Numbered from the stretch's first letter, positions 31,005 through 43,385 are shown. The stretch is 64,000 nt of DNA from Rubripirellula amarantea (GCF_007859865.1 NZ_SJPI01000003.1:248001-312000), one strand, 5' to 3'. A program made the numbers and translations. The notes: generated from the sequence alone by a model not told the origin.

Positions 31005-34000
31005 GCATTCTCCGATTGACTACTCAAGTCGTAGTGGCAACTGGAAAACTCGGTTGTCGAATTACCCTTCAATTCACCGCTGATCATATCGTTGATAACA
31101 CTTTGAATCTTTTGTTTGCTTGCTCCAAATAGATCGTCAGAAGTAACAAGGCAATCCAATAATCCTTCGTTCTTGTAGGCCGCTAGACGATCTCGCCAGT
31201 TTGCGGAATAGTCCTGCCGATCGAGCATCCCAAGATGTTCCCAACGATAGGTTCGACCATCCACTCTAATGGTGAAGTCAGGCTTCACTTCTACCCGTTT
31301 GCCGTCAAAGGTAAGTTCCATTTTCTCTTCATACATGAAAGTCAACCTGCTTGCTTCTCGTTCAGCACGAAGAGCGTCGTAAATCATGTATTCAATCTTC
31401 GACTTAACATGGATACCCTTTTCTGGTTCATAGATCTTGCGAGCATCTCGCGGATTAGAAAACAGCGAACTGTTGCGACGGAGCAGATTGGATCTTTGTC
31501 TTGCAATTGTCAGAGGATTTTCACGCGCTGTTTTTTGCACGAGCAAGGTCAAAGCGCCTGTCGATCTTGTCATCGCCGTGTAAACCAATTCCCGGCAAAG
31601 GAGCGCCCTTCGTTCCGGGATGATTACGAAAACTTCGTCGAACTCGCTTCCCTGCGACTTGTGCACACTGATTGAGTAACCTGGCTCGAAATCTTCTTCA
31701 TCGAAATTGCTCCATTTCAAAGGGAAGTCGGATTCGCTGAACCACCCATTTCGTCCCGTTTTGTTGCTGCAGAGGACGCCTATTGAGCCGTTCGATAATA
31801 CAAGCACTCGCTTTTTCTCCTCCTTACTCCAAACATAGTGGTTGCGATTGCGAATAATTTTCTCAGAATGCCCGAATGCCGAACCGACCATGTACTCAGG
31901 ATCGTAACGCGACTTGGGATAACTATTTGCTTTGTAAAGTTCGCGAACAAGTTGGTTCGACATGATTGTTCCGCCAACACCGCCTCGGTACGGCGTAAGC
32001 AATTGTAGCGCCTCAACGTTCAGTTTGTTGTCTGGGTCACGTTGATCTTTAACAAAACCAGTTTCGTACTGATTGAAGAGTTCGTTGAACGCCTTTTCAC
32101 GGGTTTCTGCATCCGCTTCTTGGTCTATGCCGAGTCTGTCATTGACTCGACGCTTCAAAATCGCAGCTAGTTCTTCATGGGTAGTCCAATACTCAACGTT
32201 CAAGTGCTCGCTGATTGGTTCTTTTGAATCAGCGTTCAACAACTTTTTGTAGAGCTCTGTGTGATAACGGTTCTTCCCTGCAAACAAGAAAGCTGCATCG
32301 ACAACAGTGCTGTCCTGTTTTTGTCGGCAGTTCGAGCTCAATCGAACGACATGTTTCTCGGCTCGTCTAGCATCTCGGTTCATGTGCTCGAGGAGATCAA
32401 ACAGCACACGACCCATTCCAATCGGCGGAAGCTGGTTCTCATCGCCAACCAGAATCACTCGCTTGATGTTCGGTTCGTGTACCTCGATAGCGCGAAGCAA
32501 AACCGCAAACTTGGGTAGATCAACCATCGAAGTCTCGTCAATGATCAGATTCTCAATCGTCTCGTAATAACCTGACGACTGCATTGATGAGAGCTTGGAG
32601 ATGTCGTTCAAATAGAATCGAAGGGACGACCGATTGACCCAACGGTCGATTGTCTCAACGATCGCTCCGGTGTCTTCGCTGCGAACTCGCAACGCTGCTT
32701 TCCCAGTCGGTGCAAGTACCGTAACCGCCTCTCCAGCCTCGGTCAGCTTACCAATGATCTCTCGCAGCGCTCGAGTCTTGCCTGAACCTGGGCGACCTGT
32801 GACAAGAAAGAAACGCTGAGAAAGCACCCCGGATATTAGTCTTGTCCGCTCTTCGATAAACCGTTCCCTATCGAAACTGGGCAATTTGCACAACGCATCT
32901 GACTCAGCTTCAAGATGCGGCTTAATCCAAGCGTCATCAAACTTCAGGGCAGGAAGGTTCATCAGATGCTGAACAGCTCGTTCTACGTGTTCCTCAGCTT
33001 GCTTAGTTTCCTTGAGATAGTAAAAGCTGTTACCTTCAAAGTCGGCGAGGTGCAAACGCTCGGAAAAATGTTGAACGCACTTTTCCATTCCAAACTGCTC
33101 TTTGCTGACTGCAAATTGATTACGATAAAAAAGTGGATGCCTAGTCGTCTCGTCAACAATCTCGTCGAGCGCAGAATAGGTGTGGCCGTTATCCTGCTGC
33201 CTTCTAAGAAACATCACGGTAAAGGCGCGCAACCGTTCTGGGCCGACTGCGTTTAAGTCGAGAAGCGCGTCATTCCAGCAATCGTATCGATCATCGTCGG
33301 GAAACATTCCAATATCAATTTGGAAATAGTCAATTTTTGCGTCAGACGGCAGTTCTCGATCCTTGTCTATTTCTCGCTCAGCATCGTTATCTGTTGCTGC
33401 GACATAGTCCTCGCACAGGATGTACGGATTCGCCGTCAATTGTTCGTGCGTTACTTCGCGATCACCAAATGGATGATTCTCCTTCCTTCCGACCGCCAAT
33501 TTTGGAAACAAAATCCGTGAAAGCTGTCGTGGAGTTAGATCAAAAAGGGAAAGTCTTTTCAAAACCTTCTCCAAATTCCCGTACTGTCCGAACGCTTTTC
33601 TGCCGCGTCTCAATACCTTGGTTTGCCGTCGGGAGAGATACGTCGGGATATACGTGCTGGCAAGAAGCTCAAAGAACGTCTCGAGCGTCTCTTCATCCTC
33701 ATCAATGTTCTCTCGAATTGCTTCGATCAACCCATGGTCATTCGCTTCCTCCCAATTTGGGTCCCCGTCGCGTAATTCTGCCAAAAGGCCTGCGATTGAG
33801 GGAAGCCCCGGATATAGCCCACGGTGCTTCCAGCACTGCTCAATGAAACCGTCGATCCTTTCGATTTCATTTGTTACCTCCACAATACCATGATCTGAAA
33901 TCGCTTCGAAGGAACGCCGCATCTTGTAGAGAAGATAAAGACATTCATCGTCGCCAAATTGCTCACAAACGTATTTGAAGCCGCTTTGAATCGCCGGTTC

Positions 34001-34750
34001 TTCGACAAGCACTTTGATTTCGTCAAATTTCTTTTCATCGCTCGGATTATCTTCGACGTGATCCAGGTACTCATGGTATGGAAGAATGACGCCGGTGTCT
34101 TTAATGGAATAAGACAATCTCATCGACCAGTTGCGAGTCGGAAAATTTCGCATACTCTTCTTTTTCTTGAGGTTCTTCAGTTCCTCGTCAGTGAACTCAT
34201 ATTCCCCTGATCTCTCAACGTCTTTCAACAACGCGCACCCAACAACGGCATATCTGACTTCATCTGCCGACACAGGGTTGTCATAATTCAGATAGAAAAA
34301 AACCAACGAATTGCCCGGTGTGACGCGATCAACATATCTGTCAACTCTTTCATCCAAGTCGGCGGGGTATTGGCCATGCTTCTTTTTCGCGTTGTCACTA
34401 TGAGTCAAGGATAATCTGAACGGCCATGAAAAAACTGAGTTCGCCGGAAGCGTCTCTGCTATCTGCTTGTCGTCACGGTAGTTTTGAAATGGGTGTGCGT
34501 GAATGACGTTGGTTTCGTTCTCCGCAAAGGCCGACGATGACCAATAGCAAGGTGGCATGTATTGAGGCAAATTGGAGTCAATAGGCTGACCCGCCATCGA
34601 AACTTCCAGGGCAGTTTGTTTGTCGCGTGCAATACGCTCAGAAAGCAAAGAGCGGCTGCCGGTACAGTAGCTGTTTGCACTTGGTTTCTTGCAAACGCAT
34701 CCGTTCCATTTGTTGTCGTGCCATGCAAGGCGAACAGATATATGGCGCAT
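31001..34750 (-). CDS. RecD-like helicase with C-terminal nuclease-like domain
   Basis: A 1,249-residue superfamily 1B (RecD-type) helicase. Walker A is TGRPGSGKTRA (652-659), motif II NLIIDETSMVD (about 735-744), motif III VGDENQLPPIG (768-778), and motifs V/VI are ISVHKSQGSEFDEV and ELVYTAMTRS. Residues 1-640 are a long extension starting with LAWHDNKWNGCVC (9-20) and Cys29, a possible metal- or nucleotide-handling motif. The C-terminal 130 residues hold KPDF (D1158) and RWEHLG (E1171-H1172), which resembles the PD-(D/E)xK variant ending in EHxG. ATG 34750 is supported by an upstream CTGGAAAA and because WHDNKWNG lies just after it; ATG 34597 is the fallback. Expected to unwind and perhaps cut DNA. 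The gene follows the methylase-HEPN gene by 102 nt and overlaps hsdR. Confidence 0.88.
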   Translation of the reverse strand: MRHISVRLAWHDNKWNGCVCKKPSANSYCTGSRSLLSERIARDKQTALEVSMAGQPIDSNLPQYMPPCYWSSSAFAENETNVIHAHPFQNYRDDKQIAETLPANSVFSWPFRLSLTHSDNAKKKHGQYPADLDERVDRYVDRVTPGNSLVFFYLNYDNPVSADEVRYAVVGCALLKDVERSGEYEFTDEELKNLKKKKSMRNFPTRNWSMRLSYSIKDTGVILPYHEYLDHVEDNPSDEKKFDEIKVLVEEPAIQSGFKYVCEQFGDDECLYLLYKMRRSFEAISDHGIVEVTNEIERIDGFIEQCWKHRGLYPGLPSIAGLLAELRDGDPNWEEANDHGLIEAIRENIDEDEETLETFFELLASTYIPTYLSRRQTKVLRRGRKAFGQYGNLEKVLKRLSLFDLTPRQLSRILFPKLAVGRKENHPFGDREVTHEQLTANPYILCEDYVAATDNDAEREIDKDRELPSDAKIDYFQIDIGMFPDDDRYDCWNDALLDLNAVGPERLRAFTVMFLRRQQDNGHTYSALDEIVDETTRHPLFYRNQFAVSKEQFGMEKCVQHFSERLHLADFEGNSFYYLKETKQAEEHVERAVQHLMNLPALKFDDAWIKPHLEAESDALCKLPSFDRERFIEERTRLISGVLSQRFFLVTGRPGSGKTRALREIIGKLTEAGEAVTVLAPTGKAALRVRSEDTGAIVETIDRWVNRSSLRFYLNDISKLSSMQSSGYYETIENLIIDETSMVDLPKFAVLLRAIEVHEPNIKRVILVGDENQLPPIGMGRVLFDLLEHMNRDARRAEKHVVRLSSNCRQKQDSTVVDAAFLFAGKNRYHTELYKKLLNADSKEPISEHLNVEYWTTHEELAAILKRRVNDRLGIDQEADAETREKAFNELFNQYETGFVKDQRDPDNKLNVEALQLLTPYRGGVGGTIMSNQLVRELYKANSYPKSRYDPEYMVGSAFGHSEKIIRNRNHYVWSKEEKKRVLVLSNGSIGVLCSNKTGRNGWFSESDFPLKWSNFDEEDFEPGYSISVHKSQGSEFDEVFVIIPERRALLCRELVYTAMTRSTGALTLLVQKTARENPLTIARQRSNLLRRNSSLFSNPRDARKIYEPEKGIHVKSKIEYMIYDALRAEREASRLTFMYEEKMELTFDGKRVEVKPDFTIRVDGRTYRWEHLGMLDRQDYSANWRDRLAAYKNEGLLDCLVTSDDLFGASKQKIQSVINDMISGELKGNSTTEFSSCHYDLSSQSENA

Positions 34751-34852
34751 CAGGGTTTTCCAGTTACAGGGTGAGTCGTTTTGATGTTCCGCAGGAAACC
34801 TCCCGCGATCGTTTGGTCGATGAGGTCCTGCTAAAAAGCGGCTATTTTCAAG

Positions 34853-37240
34853 TCAGCGTTCATGCGAATCCGCGTTCAACGGTTCCAGAAGGTCGATCGC
34901 TATTTGCACATCGCCAAAGTTTCCTACAACTTCCGAGTCTGGCTCGAAGTAATACGACAGGAATCGGACCTTTGAATTCACAAATCGATTGAAGAAATAA
35001 CAGGCTAGGTCGCCTGTCTTTGGCGATGGGATTACTTTGATGAACGGAAGCAGCTTCAAACCTCGTCGCTCGTTCGGTGTCTTTAGGTAAAGCCTTTCGT
35101 CTTCCATCGCTTCAACTACTGGAACAGTACGTGTTGAAAACGGCGTTCGTGTGCCCATTATTCTTTGTGCCCTATATTCAAAAACTTCTTGTTTCATTCT
35201 GCAGTCGCCCGGAAGTAGCAAGTCGACGCCTTCCCAGGACTGTCCGAAAATGTCACGCACTACCTGGAGTTGACGATTCAGTCGGTCGTTAACTTCCTGC
35301 GCACTTTGCTTTGAAACAGCGCCACTATGACCGCGTGCGTCGTTGCGTATCTTGTTTGTTTCCTGGAGCAACGTAACAAGCTTCCTGGACGAAATCACGT
35401 CAAGTAAGTCTCGATTCCGAGTCCGAAAGGCCGCAAACACAACTTCCTCGTTGTCGTTCCTTTGCCTGCGAAGTTCCTTCGCAAGCGACCCGACAACAGC
35501 TGCCCACGTCCCAAATGTCGCTCTCCGTATCGAGAGGTTTCCGTTCTTAAATGCTGACCCCAATGCAGGCTGAAGTTGGGGATAGAGTTGTTCCGAACTT
35601 GAAAATCCACTTAACAGAATGACAGCAATGAATTCTCCTAGAGCCTCGAAAAAGTGAAGCAGCTGCTCGTTCTGTTCTTTCACCTGGTCTTTTTTTGTGT
35701 GGATCGACCAAAGTATCGACGCTAACGGAAAGGGAAGCGTATCTAGCCAATCCTCAAACGAGTTGCTCCGATTTACGTTTTGGATCGTCTTTTGTGTTTG
35801 GTCAACTTCCAGTATCCGATCCCAGAGTCGCAACTCAATCTCCTGAAGCTCATTCTTGAGTCTATTCAGCTCATTTTGGCACCCAACAACCTTGGTTTGA
35901 TCTTCGCGTTTATCGCTGGGCGGCAAGTAGAGTTTTGATGATTGCAAAGTCTGCTTGCCGATGGTTGGGATCTGCGAACCAGTTCTAAGAGAGTCTCGCC
36001 AAAGCTGACCAAATGGAGTATTCAGAAGGCCAGCAAGAAATTTCGGATCGACAATATCTGGATTCACAATCAGTTGAAAATAGCTCTTCAGTTTTGGTGG
36101 AAGATGGTTTTGATTGGTAGTTGCAACAGTAGCTGCCATCTTCGGCAAATAGACAGCGTTCGGGTGCTCGGTTAATCTCTTGAAATCAGCCTTGTTTGTA
36201 CTGAAGATGTCAGACACTGCGTCCTTGAGCGGGATTTCAACAAGGCCACTTCTTGCTGCCAACTCGACAATATTCAAGTTTGTCTCAAGGGCAAGAAACC
36301 CGTTGAAACTCTCAAGATCCACAAACCTGCCTAACTCCGGGATCGAGCCCTCGGCGCGATGCGCGATATTGCGAAGTAAGGCCGTGCGATGACTTAGGTC
36401 GTCCGAAAAGCGGCCTGTGAAAAGCGTTTCGTCATCCGTTTTTTGCATCACAACGATATGTGTCGTGATGGACGTGTGAGGGGCAAACGTACCAGCGGGT
36501 AACTCGATTGCAGACGTTATCCGAATTCCCATTTGATCAAGTTCGTACTGCACTCGTTCTGAGCAAACGAAAGTATCAAAAAAACTGCTGGGGACGACAA
36601 ATATCCCGACTCCGTCTTCAGATAAATGGCGACATGATTCGAGTATCACCAAGTGTTCGAAGTACTTAATGCCTTCGACATCTAGCCTGTCGAACCGTTC
36701 CCTTGGCAAACTCTGGTTCCACGGCGGACAACTCACTACGGCATCGACCCGCCGCCCCTTGGCTCTTGTCAAGCCGTCGATGGGACCTTCTGGGTAGAAG
36801 ACCATTCCTTCCGTACCTGACAATTGCTCAAAGATTTCGAGGTGTGATCGGTTCCGCGAATACAACTCGTAGACGGCGGGTTGCAAGGCTTGGTGGATTG
36901 GTATGGCGAGGAAGCCAACTCCAGCAGACGGATCGAGAATCGATGACGGAGAAAACGGCCTTAGGAGCTCAGCGATGAACTCGGCGACTTTCAGCGGGCA
37001 AGTGTTGTCGAAGCCACGATCAAACTTGTTAATGATGTTCGACAACTCTTCAAGCGACAGGGTCAACCCGAGTTCCCGGCAAGCATTGAGAACAGACTCG
37101 ACGTTTGATCGTTCGCCGCTGCTTCGCAGAAGATCGACAATGTAATCGGCAGCCGCTTGATTTCCATCGCGCGCGGCGATGCGCCCGACGATCTGTTGTT
37201 GATGTTCGCGAAAGCGCGGGTCAAGGAAGTCAACGTTCAT
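34853..37240 (-). CDS. DNA methylase - HsdS-like segment - HEPN domain fusion
   Basis: 795 residues. The N-terminal half is a type I-like N6-adenine methylase: motif I ILDPSAGVGF (101-110) and motif IV VVSCPPWNQ (168-176). Motif IV has Cys-Pro-Pro-Trp where active enzymes usually have N/D/S-P-P-Y/F/W, so target base or activity is uncertain. Residues about 375-475 resemble an HsdS target-recognition and helical spacer unit (VNPDIVDPKFLAGLLNT, GSQIPTIGKQTL, then a coiled coil). Residues about 495-670 are helical and contain RNDARGH (632-638), a good match to the RX4-6H RNase motif of HEPN domains, in a Swt1-like context. A further conserved-looking C-terminal module follows (LLPFIKVIPSPKTGDLACYFFNR). 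The ATG overlaps the hsdS stop (ATGA, 37237-37240). Confidence 0.82.
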   Translation of the reverse strand: MNVDFLDPRFREHQQQIVGRIAARDGNQAAADYIVDLLRSSGERSNVESVLNACRELGLTLSLEELSNIINKFDRGFDNTCPLKVAEFIAELLRPFSPSSILDPSAGVGFLAIPIHQALQPAVYELYSRNRSHLEIFEQLSGTEGMVFYPEGPIDGLTRAKGRRVDAVVSCPPWNQSLPRERFDRLDVEGIKYFEHLVILESCRHLSEDGVGIFVVPSSFFDTFVCSERVQYELDQMGIRITSAIELPAGTFAPHTSITTHIVVMQKTDDETLFTGRFSDDLSHRTALLRNIAHRAEGSIPELGRFVDLESFNGFLALETNLNIVELAARSGLVEIPLKDAVSDIFSTNKADFKRLTEHPNAVYLPKMAATVATTNQNHLPPKLKSYFQLIVNPDIVDPKFLAGLLNTPFGQLWRDSLRTGSQIPTIGKQTLQSSKLYLPPSDKREDQTKVVGCQNELNRLKNELQEIELRLWDRILEVDQTQKTIQNVNRSNSFEDWLDTLPFPLASILWSIHTKKDQVKEQNEQLLHFFEALGEFIAVILLSGFSSSEQLYPQLQPALGSAFKNGNLSIRRATFGTWAAVVGSLAKELRRQRNDNEEVVFAAFRTRNRDLLDVISSRKLVTLLQETNKIRNDARGHSGAVSKQSAQEVNDRLNRQLQVVRDIFGQSWEGVDLLLPGDCRMKQEVFEYRAQRIMGTRTPFSTRTVPVVEAMEDERLYLKTPNERRGLKLLPFIKVIPSPKTGDLACYFFNRFVNSKVRFLSYYFEPDSEVVGNFGDVQIAIDLLEPLNADSHER

Positions 37241-38618
37241 GCGAGCTCCATTTCCGCTTCGAGTGGGCGATCGGCGGAAGAACGCTTCCAGCCACGCACG
37301 TCGATCTTGCCGGTGACGGCGGCGGAGATGAGTGCGGTGCGGCGTTCTTGGAGAAGTTCAATTGCGTCTTCGGACCTTAGAATGAGTCCGTTGAACTTTT
37401 CGCGTTGGTGATCCAAGTAGTCTGCTATATGAGATTGTTCTTCTGGCCTAGGAAGTGGAATGTTATACTTCTTGACGTTTTGAACATTCAGGTTGCCGAC
37501 ACCACCACCAGTTACAGTTCCTTGGAAATTGAGGAACTTGCAGTAGTCCGAGCTGAAGAAGTATTTGATGAACCTGTTCACGGCAATGGAGGGATCAACT
37601 CTGATGTGCGTCAGACTAACATAGATTGAGAACTCCATATCAATATCAACGACGCATGCGTCTCCAATTCCGGCACCGACTCGTGTTACCAAGATGTCGC
37701 CAGCTAAAGGTCTTCTGTGCCGTGTGAGCTGCTCATGTAATTCGTGCGGGATATAGTTGTACTTGTGAAGCGAGAGCCGATTTTGACGGATGTTCTGCGC
37801 AGACAAAAACGGCATTCCTTCATCTTCATCAACGTATGTTGGCGTTGAAGCTACGCCGCAGGTAATGATGGGCGCGAAGTGACCGAACTTCCAGATCTTC
37901 CAATGCTCGGGCACTTCGCCCAACCACTCGACGCCGGAATCTCGCATGGGGGCGTCGGGGTTCAAGCCTTTGGTGACCGCATGACTGATGAAGGCCTGAC
38001 GTTTCTCCCCGAGCAAGGCGATCAGCTGCTGCTGCTTCTCAATCAACGCATCAATCTTCGCCGTCTCGTAGTCCAGGAACCGCGCGATTTGCTTTTGTTC
38101 GTCAGGCGTTGGAATCGGGCACTCGATGTTTCCAAGCAATTCAAGATTTAGTCCGTCACGCAAATCGCCGCCTGCCATGTTGCGGATGTTCTGGTAGTTC
38201 GTTGTTAGCCACCAGAACAAGTATCGCGGCTTCAACAAAATGGTCGGAACGATGGCGGCCATCGACTGGTTGCAGGTAGTTGAGATTCCGAGTTGCGCTA
38301 CCATGCCCTTGGTTTTGCCTTGACCGGCCAACGCAAGCACTAATCCGCCATTCGGAATCCACTTTGCGCTACTGTTTGCGAAAGCGGCTTTTGAAATCAA
38401 GGCAGAGTGTTCGCGAACTATTCCTTGGTTTACGGCACCCGAATTGATCCAAGGAATAGTCCCATTCTCCCAGAATTCAGTAACTTTCTTCGACGGTGTT
38501 CCACCTGCATAGATATGTGCCGCCCATCGAAGGCGAACTCTTCTCCATGAGGCAGGAAGAACATCGCACCACTCAACTCCTGATGCCAAGTATTGTGGAT
38601 ATGGAGCGTAATGCGACT

Positions 38619-38622
<4 letters not shown>
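37237..38622 (-). CDS. hsdS: Type I RM specificity subunit (HsdS)
   Basis: 461 residues that set the DNA recognition sequence of the HsdM/HsdR complex. Two target-recognition domains alternate with conserved helices: TRD1 begins [14 protein letters not shown] and ends in [19 protein letters not shown], with helix [23 protein letters not shown]2 begins [16 protein letters not shown] and ends [19 protein letters not shown]. The TRD stretches look poorer in G+C than the conserved helices (row 37561-37620 has 28 of 60 G+C by hand count, row 37981-38040 has 34 of 60), as expected for swapped specificity cassettes. The GTG start at 38622 has a strong GGAGG in front and overlaps the hsdM stop (GTGA). 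The stop overlaps the methylase-HEPN start. Confidence 0.95.
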
Positions 38623-41066
<2,444 letters not shown>

Positions 41067-42025
41067 GAAACGTCTTGTTCCAAAGGTGTCAATTCAAGGA
41101 TGCCGCAGCAGCTTGATTTAACGCCGGAACGAAAACTTCGCCCCCAGTGCCCGCAAGACTGCCTACCAATCGGGCTGAGTCAGACGCGTGACGCCTTGGT
41201 AGGCATGGCATCACACATCTGCCTCATTTGCTGGACAAGCAGTGGCCGCCGCCTGTCCTCCCGAAGGGACCAAGTTTAGGGGAAACCAGCGACGCAAGCA
41301 GCAGGGTGGAGAATTGGTTGTTTTCATTCATTTTTGGCCGGTCGCCGCTCTCGAGCGATACCGATTTGCTCAAAAGTCGACTCAGGTAGTTCTCGAGATC
41401 GATTCGGGCCGTATGCCCCTACGATTTCTTCTCCATTGAGAATGAAGAAAAGGCTCGGTTCACCGGCAAATCAGAACCACTAAGGACAAGCCACGCTGGA
41501 TTGGCGTTCCATAGCATACATCTGGCGGATCACCGGCTGAGATCTAGTTGGAGGCGTTCGCTCGTGTACGAAGACGATCTACTTTCGAGTACTCATCGCA
41601 TAAACGTTCGTCGTCAAAGACACGGCAGATTGGACAAACATGCATGTCGAGGTTAGCGCCCGCCAAATCAGCTCGAAATCCCCGCGTTTTGCATGGTTAG
41701 AGCACCAACAGAAAGTGGAGGGTGACGCCCGAACTATTGCCCCCAGAACTTGAACACTCCCCCCACCCGTTTTCCGGCAAAACCAAGCCTTTACAGTGAG
41801 CGGTAAAGCATCACTACTTCCGCGATTTAACGTTCTCCAAACAGAAAACGCGATCTGCTACATTGCGGTTTCAGCGGGTTTGGTCGCCCGCGTTTTTCGT
41901 CATCGCCTGACCCGTGATGGCTTTCAAAGGTAAGCATCCGACGGGATGCCTTGCGATCCACTGAACGAACGGCTCTTCCTTTTTGTACGGGAGGTGGATC
42001 GGCCTGCGCGCGTGGGAGAGCAAGA
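41067..42025. other. Divergent intergenic region of the element, no gene seen
   Basis: A 959-nt stretch between the leftward defence operon and the rightward mobility genes, so it should hold promoters for both and possibly a replication origin or transfer site. No frame looks like a protein. A perfect 9-bp inverted repeat, GCCTACCAA ... TTGGTAGGC, spans 41161-41204 with a 26-nt spacer, about 100 nt upstream of hsdM. I see no iterons or A+T-rich block that would make an origin convincing. Confidence 0.55.
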
Positions 42026-42826
42026 ATGAGTTGCGAAGAGTCGATTGATTCCTTCAGGGAACGTGTTGCGAAGGCGGAACAAAAGGACGCGGAACTGACA
42101 ATTCTGCGTGCGTGGATTGGAGAGATGAACGAGGCGATCGACTCCCTTCCGTATTATCCTGACGAACCGGAAGAGATGGTTGGAAGCGTTGTCCAGCTAG
42201 CCAAAGCAATGAGTTCACCGATCGGCGATCGGTTCTTGACCAACTACTTACGACTCCAATCCGAAGTGATTGACAACGTTCAAACGCTTAATCACGACGA
42301 ATTTCTGACAAGAACTCGTGAGGAAGGCGCTGAGCTCAAACAAGCTATGCAAAGGGAGGCGCGACGGCGATTTGAGCATGCTGATCTCGTACACGACGCT
42401 CAGTCTCTCAATGAAACGGAGATTGTTGATCGGCTTCGGGAGATGAGCAGCAAACGGTTGGCCGACTGGGAAGATTTTTTCTGGGACATCCAGCGATCGG
42501 TACTGATCGAGGAACGTTCCGACGAGGTGCAAAACGCAGCAGCGAAAAGTGATCATCCAAAATCTGTCCAGGAACGTAAGAACGAACTTTTTGAATGGTC
42601 GGTTCGCGAATTCACGTTGGGTGAAACTGGCAATGCTAAGGACTTGCAAGAGGTCGTTAACAAGGAAGCTGTCAAACGTGGACTGACGCCGTATGACTCA
42701 GGAACCGGCAATGGTGTCGCGGATGCTTACAAACGAGCTTACAAGCGAATCCACGGACGCAGGTACGACAAAGACAATCGAGGGCGAGGTCGGAAACGCA
42801 AATCAAATAGCGAAATAGCGGAATAG
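42026..42826 (+). CDS. Element protein of unknown function
   Basis: A 266-residue soluble protein from ATG 42026, which has GGGAGAG at a good distance. A longer frame from 41951 adds a poor-quality N-terminus and is not used. The sequence is highly charged and mostly helical (for example EEMVGSVVQLAKAM, AELKQAMQREARRRFEHAD), with a basic, Gly/Arg-rich C-terminus (KRIHGRRYDKDNRGRGRKRKSN) that could bind nucleic acid. I do not recognise a family. It is the first of the plus-strand mobility genes and may be a regulator or accessory replication factor; that is context only. Confidence 0.7.
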   Translation: MSCEESIDSFRERVAKAEQKDAELTILRAWIGEMNEAIDSLPYYPDEPEEMVGSVVQLAKAMSSPIGDRFLTNYLRLQSEVIDNVQTLNHDEFLTRTREEGAELKQAMQREARRRFEHADLVHDAQSLNETEIVDRLREMSSKRLADWEDFFWDIQRSVLIEERSDEVQNAAAKSDHPKSVQERKNELFEWSVREFTLGETGNAKDLQEVVNKEAVKRGLTPYDSGTGNGVADAYKRAYKRIHGRRYDKDNRGRGRKRKSNSEIAE

Positions 42827-42904
42827 TATTCCGTCATCTGTCGGTATCGCTAATTCGGTGACGTTGGCAATCTGTTGGAACCTGCATTCCACGGAGCAAA
42901 TGCC

Positions 42905-43096
42905 ATGAAAAGTTTCGAGACACTTCCAACGCCGGAGTTGGTGGCGAACCAAATTGATCGCGCCCGCCGAGAACGGTCCTTACTTCGCAAGCTTTACCGC
43001 CTTTGCGTTGAGGCGACAGAGTTTCGACGTGATACTGAATCCTCGACAGCCAGTCACAGCGATGACCCCAAAAATGAAGGGGGCGAACGTGAGTGA
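42905..43096 (+). CDS. Small element protein of unknown function
   Basis: A 63-residue charged protein from ATG 42905 with GGAGCAAA in front (MKSFETLPTPELVANQID ...). It is helical, with the pattern RARRERSLLRKLYRL, and has an acidic C-terminus. Its end overlaps the start of the HTH gene (GTGAGTGA), so the two are translationally coupled. Function unknown; small proteins at this place in planctomycete islands often lie next to an excisionase-like gene. Confidence 0.6.
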   Translation: MKSFETLPTPELVANQIDRARRERSLLRKLYRLCVEATEFRRDTESSTASHSDDPKNEGGERE

Positions 43097-43385
43097 CATG
43101 CTACTAAGGGACACCGATCCCGATGAACTCGTAGCGGCAATTGCCAAGGCAGTAGCGATAGCACTTGCTTCGACGTTAGAGGCTTCCCGCGAACCGCTGA
43201 TAGTCGACGGCAATGAGATGGCGAGACTCGCGAGCGTATCGAGTGCTACTCTCGATCGGTTGCGCCGGTCTGGATCAATACCGAGCTTCTTGGTTGGATC
43301 GTCGCGACGATACCAACCAGATGAAGTGATCGCGGCGTTGATCGAAGCTTCCGCGTCAAATATTGGCGGTGACTCCCGTGGCTGA
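43089..43385 (+). CDS. Excisionase-like helix-turn-helix protein
   Basis: About 98 residues from GTG 43089 (ATG 43098 is the alternative). The C-terminal half is a MerR/excisionase-type HTH: LIVDGNEMARLASVSSATLD, then RLRRSGSIPSFLVGSSRRY with the wing-like arginines and a following helix DEVIAALIEA. Proteins of this kind bind attachment sites to promote excision, or regulate the integrase. The N-terminal half is Ala-rich and helical (DELVAAIAKAVAIALAS). It is coupled to the small gene upstream and overlaps the start region of the RepA-like ATPase downstream. Confidence 0.78.
   Translation: MSDMLLRDTDPDELVAAIAKAVAIALASTLEASREPLIVDGNEMARLASVSSATLDRLRRSGSIPSFLVGSSRRYQPDEVIAALIEASASNIGGDSRG

Noticed and set aside
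41067-42025. Replication origin or iterons of the element
   Set aside because: No direct-repeat series or A+T-rich block is visible; only one inverted repeat could be supported.
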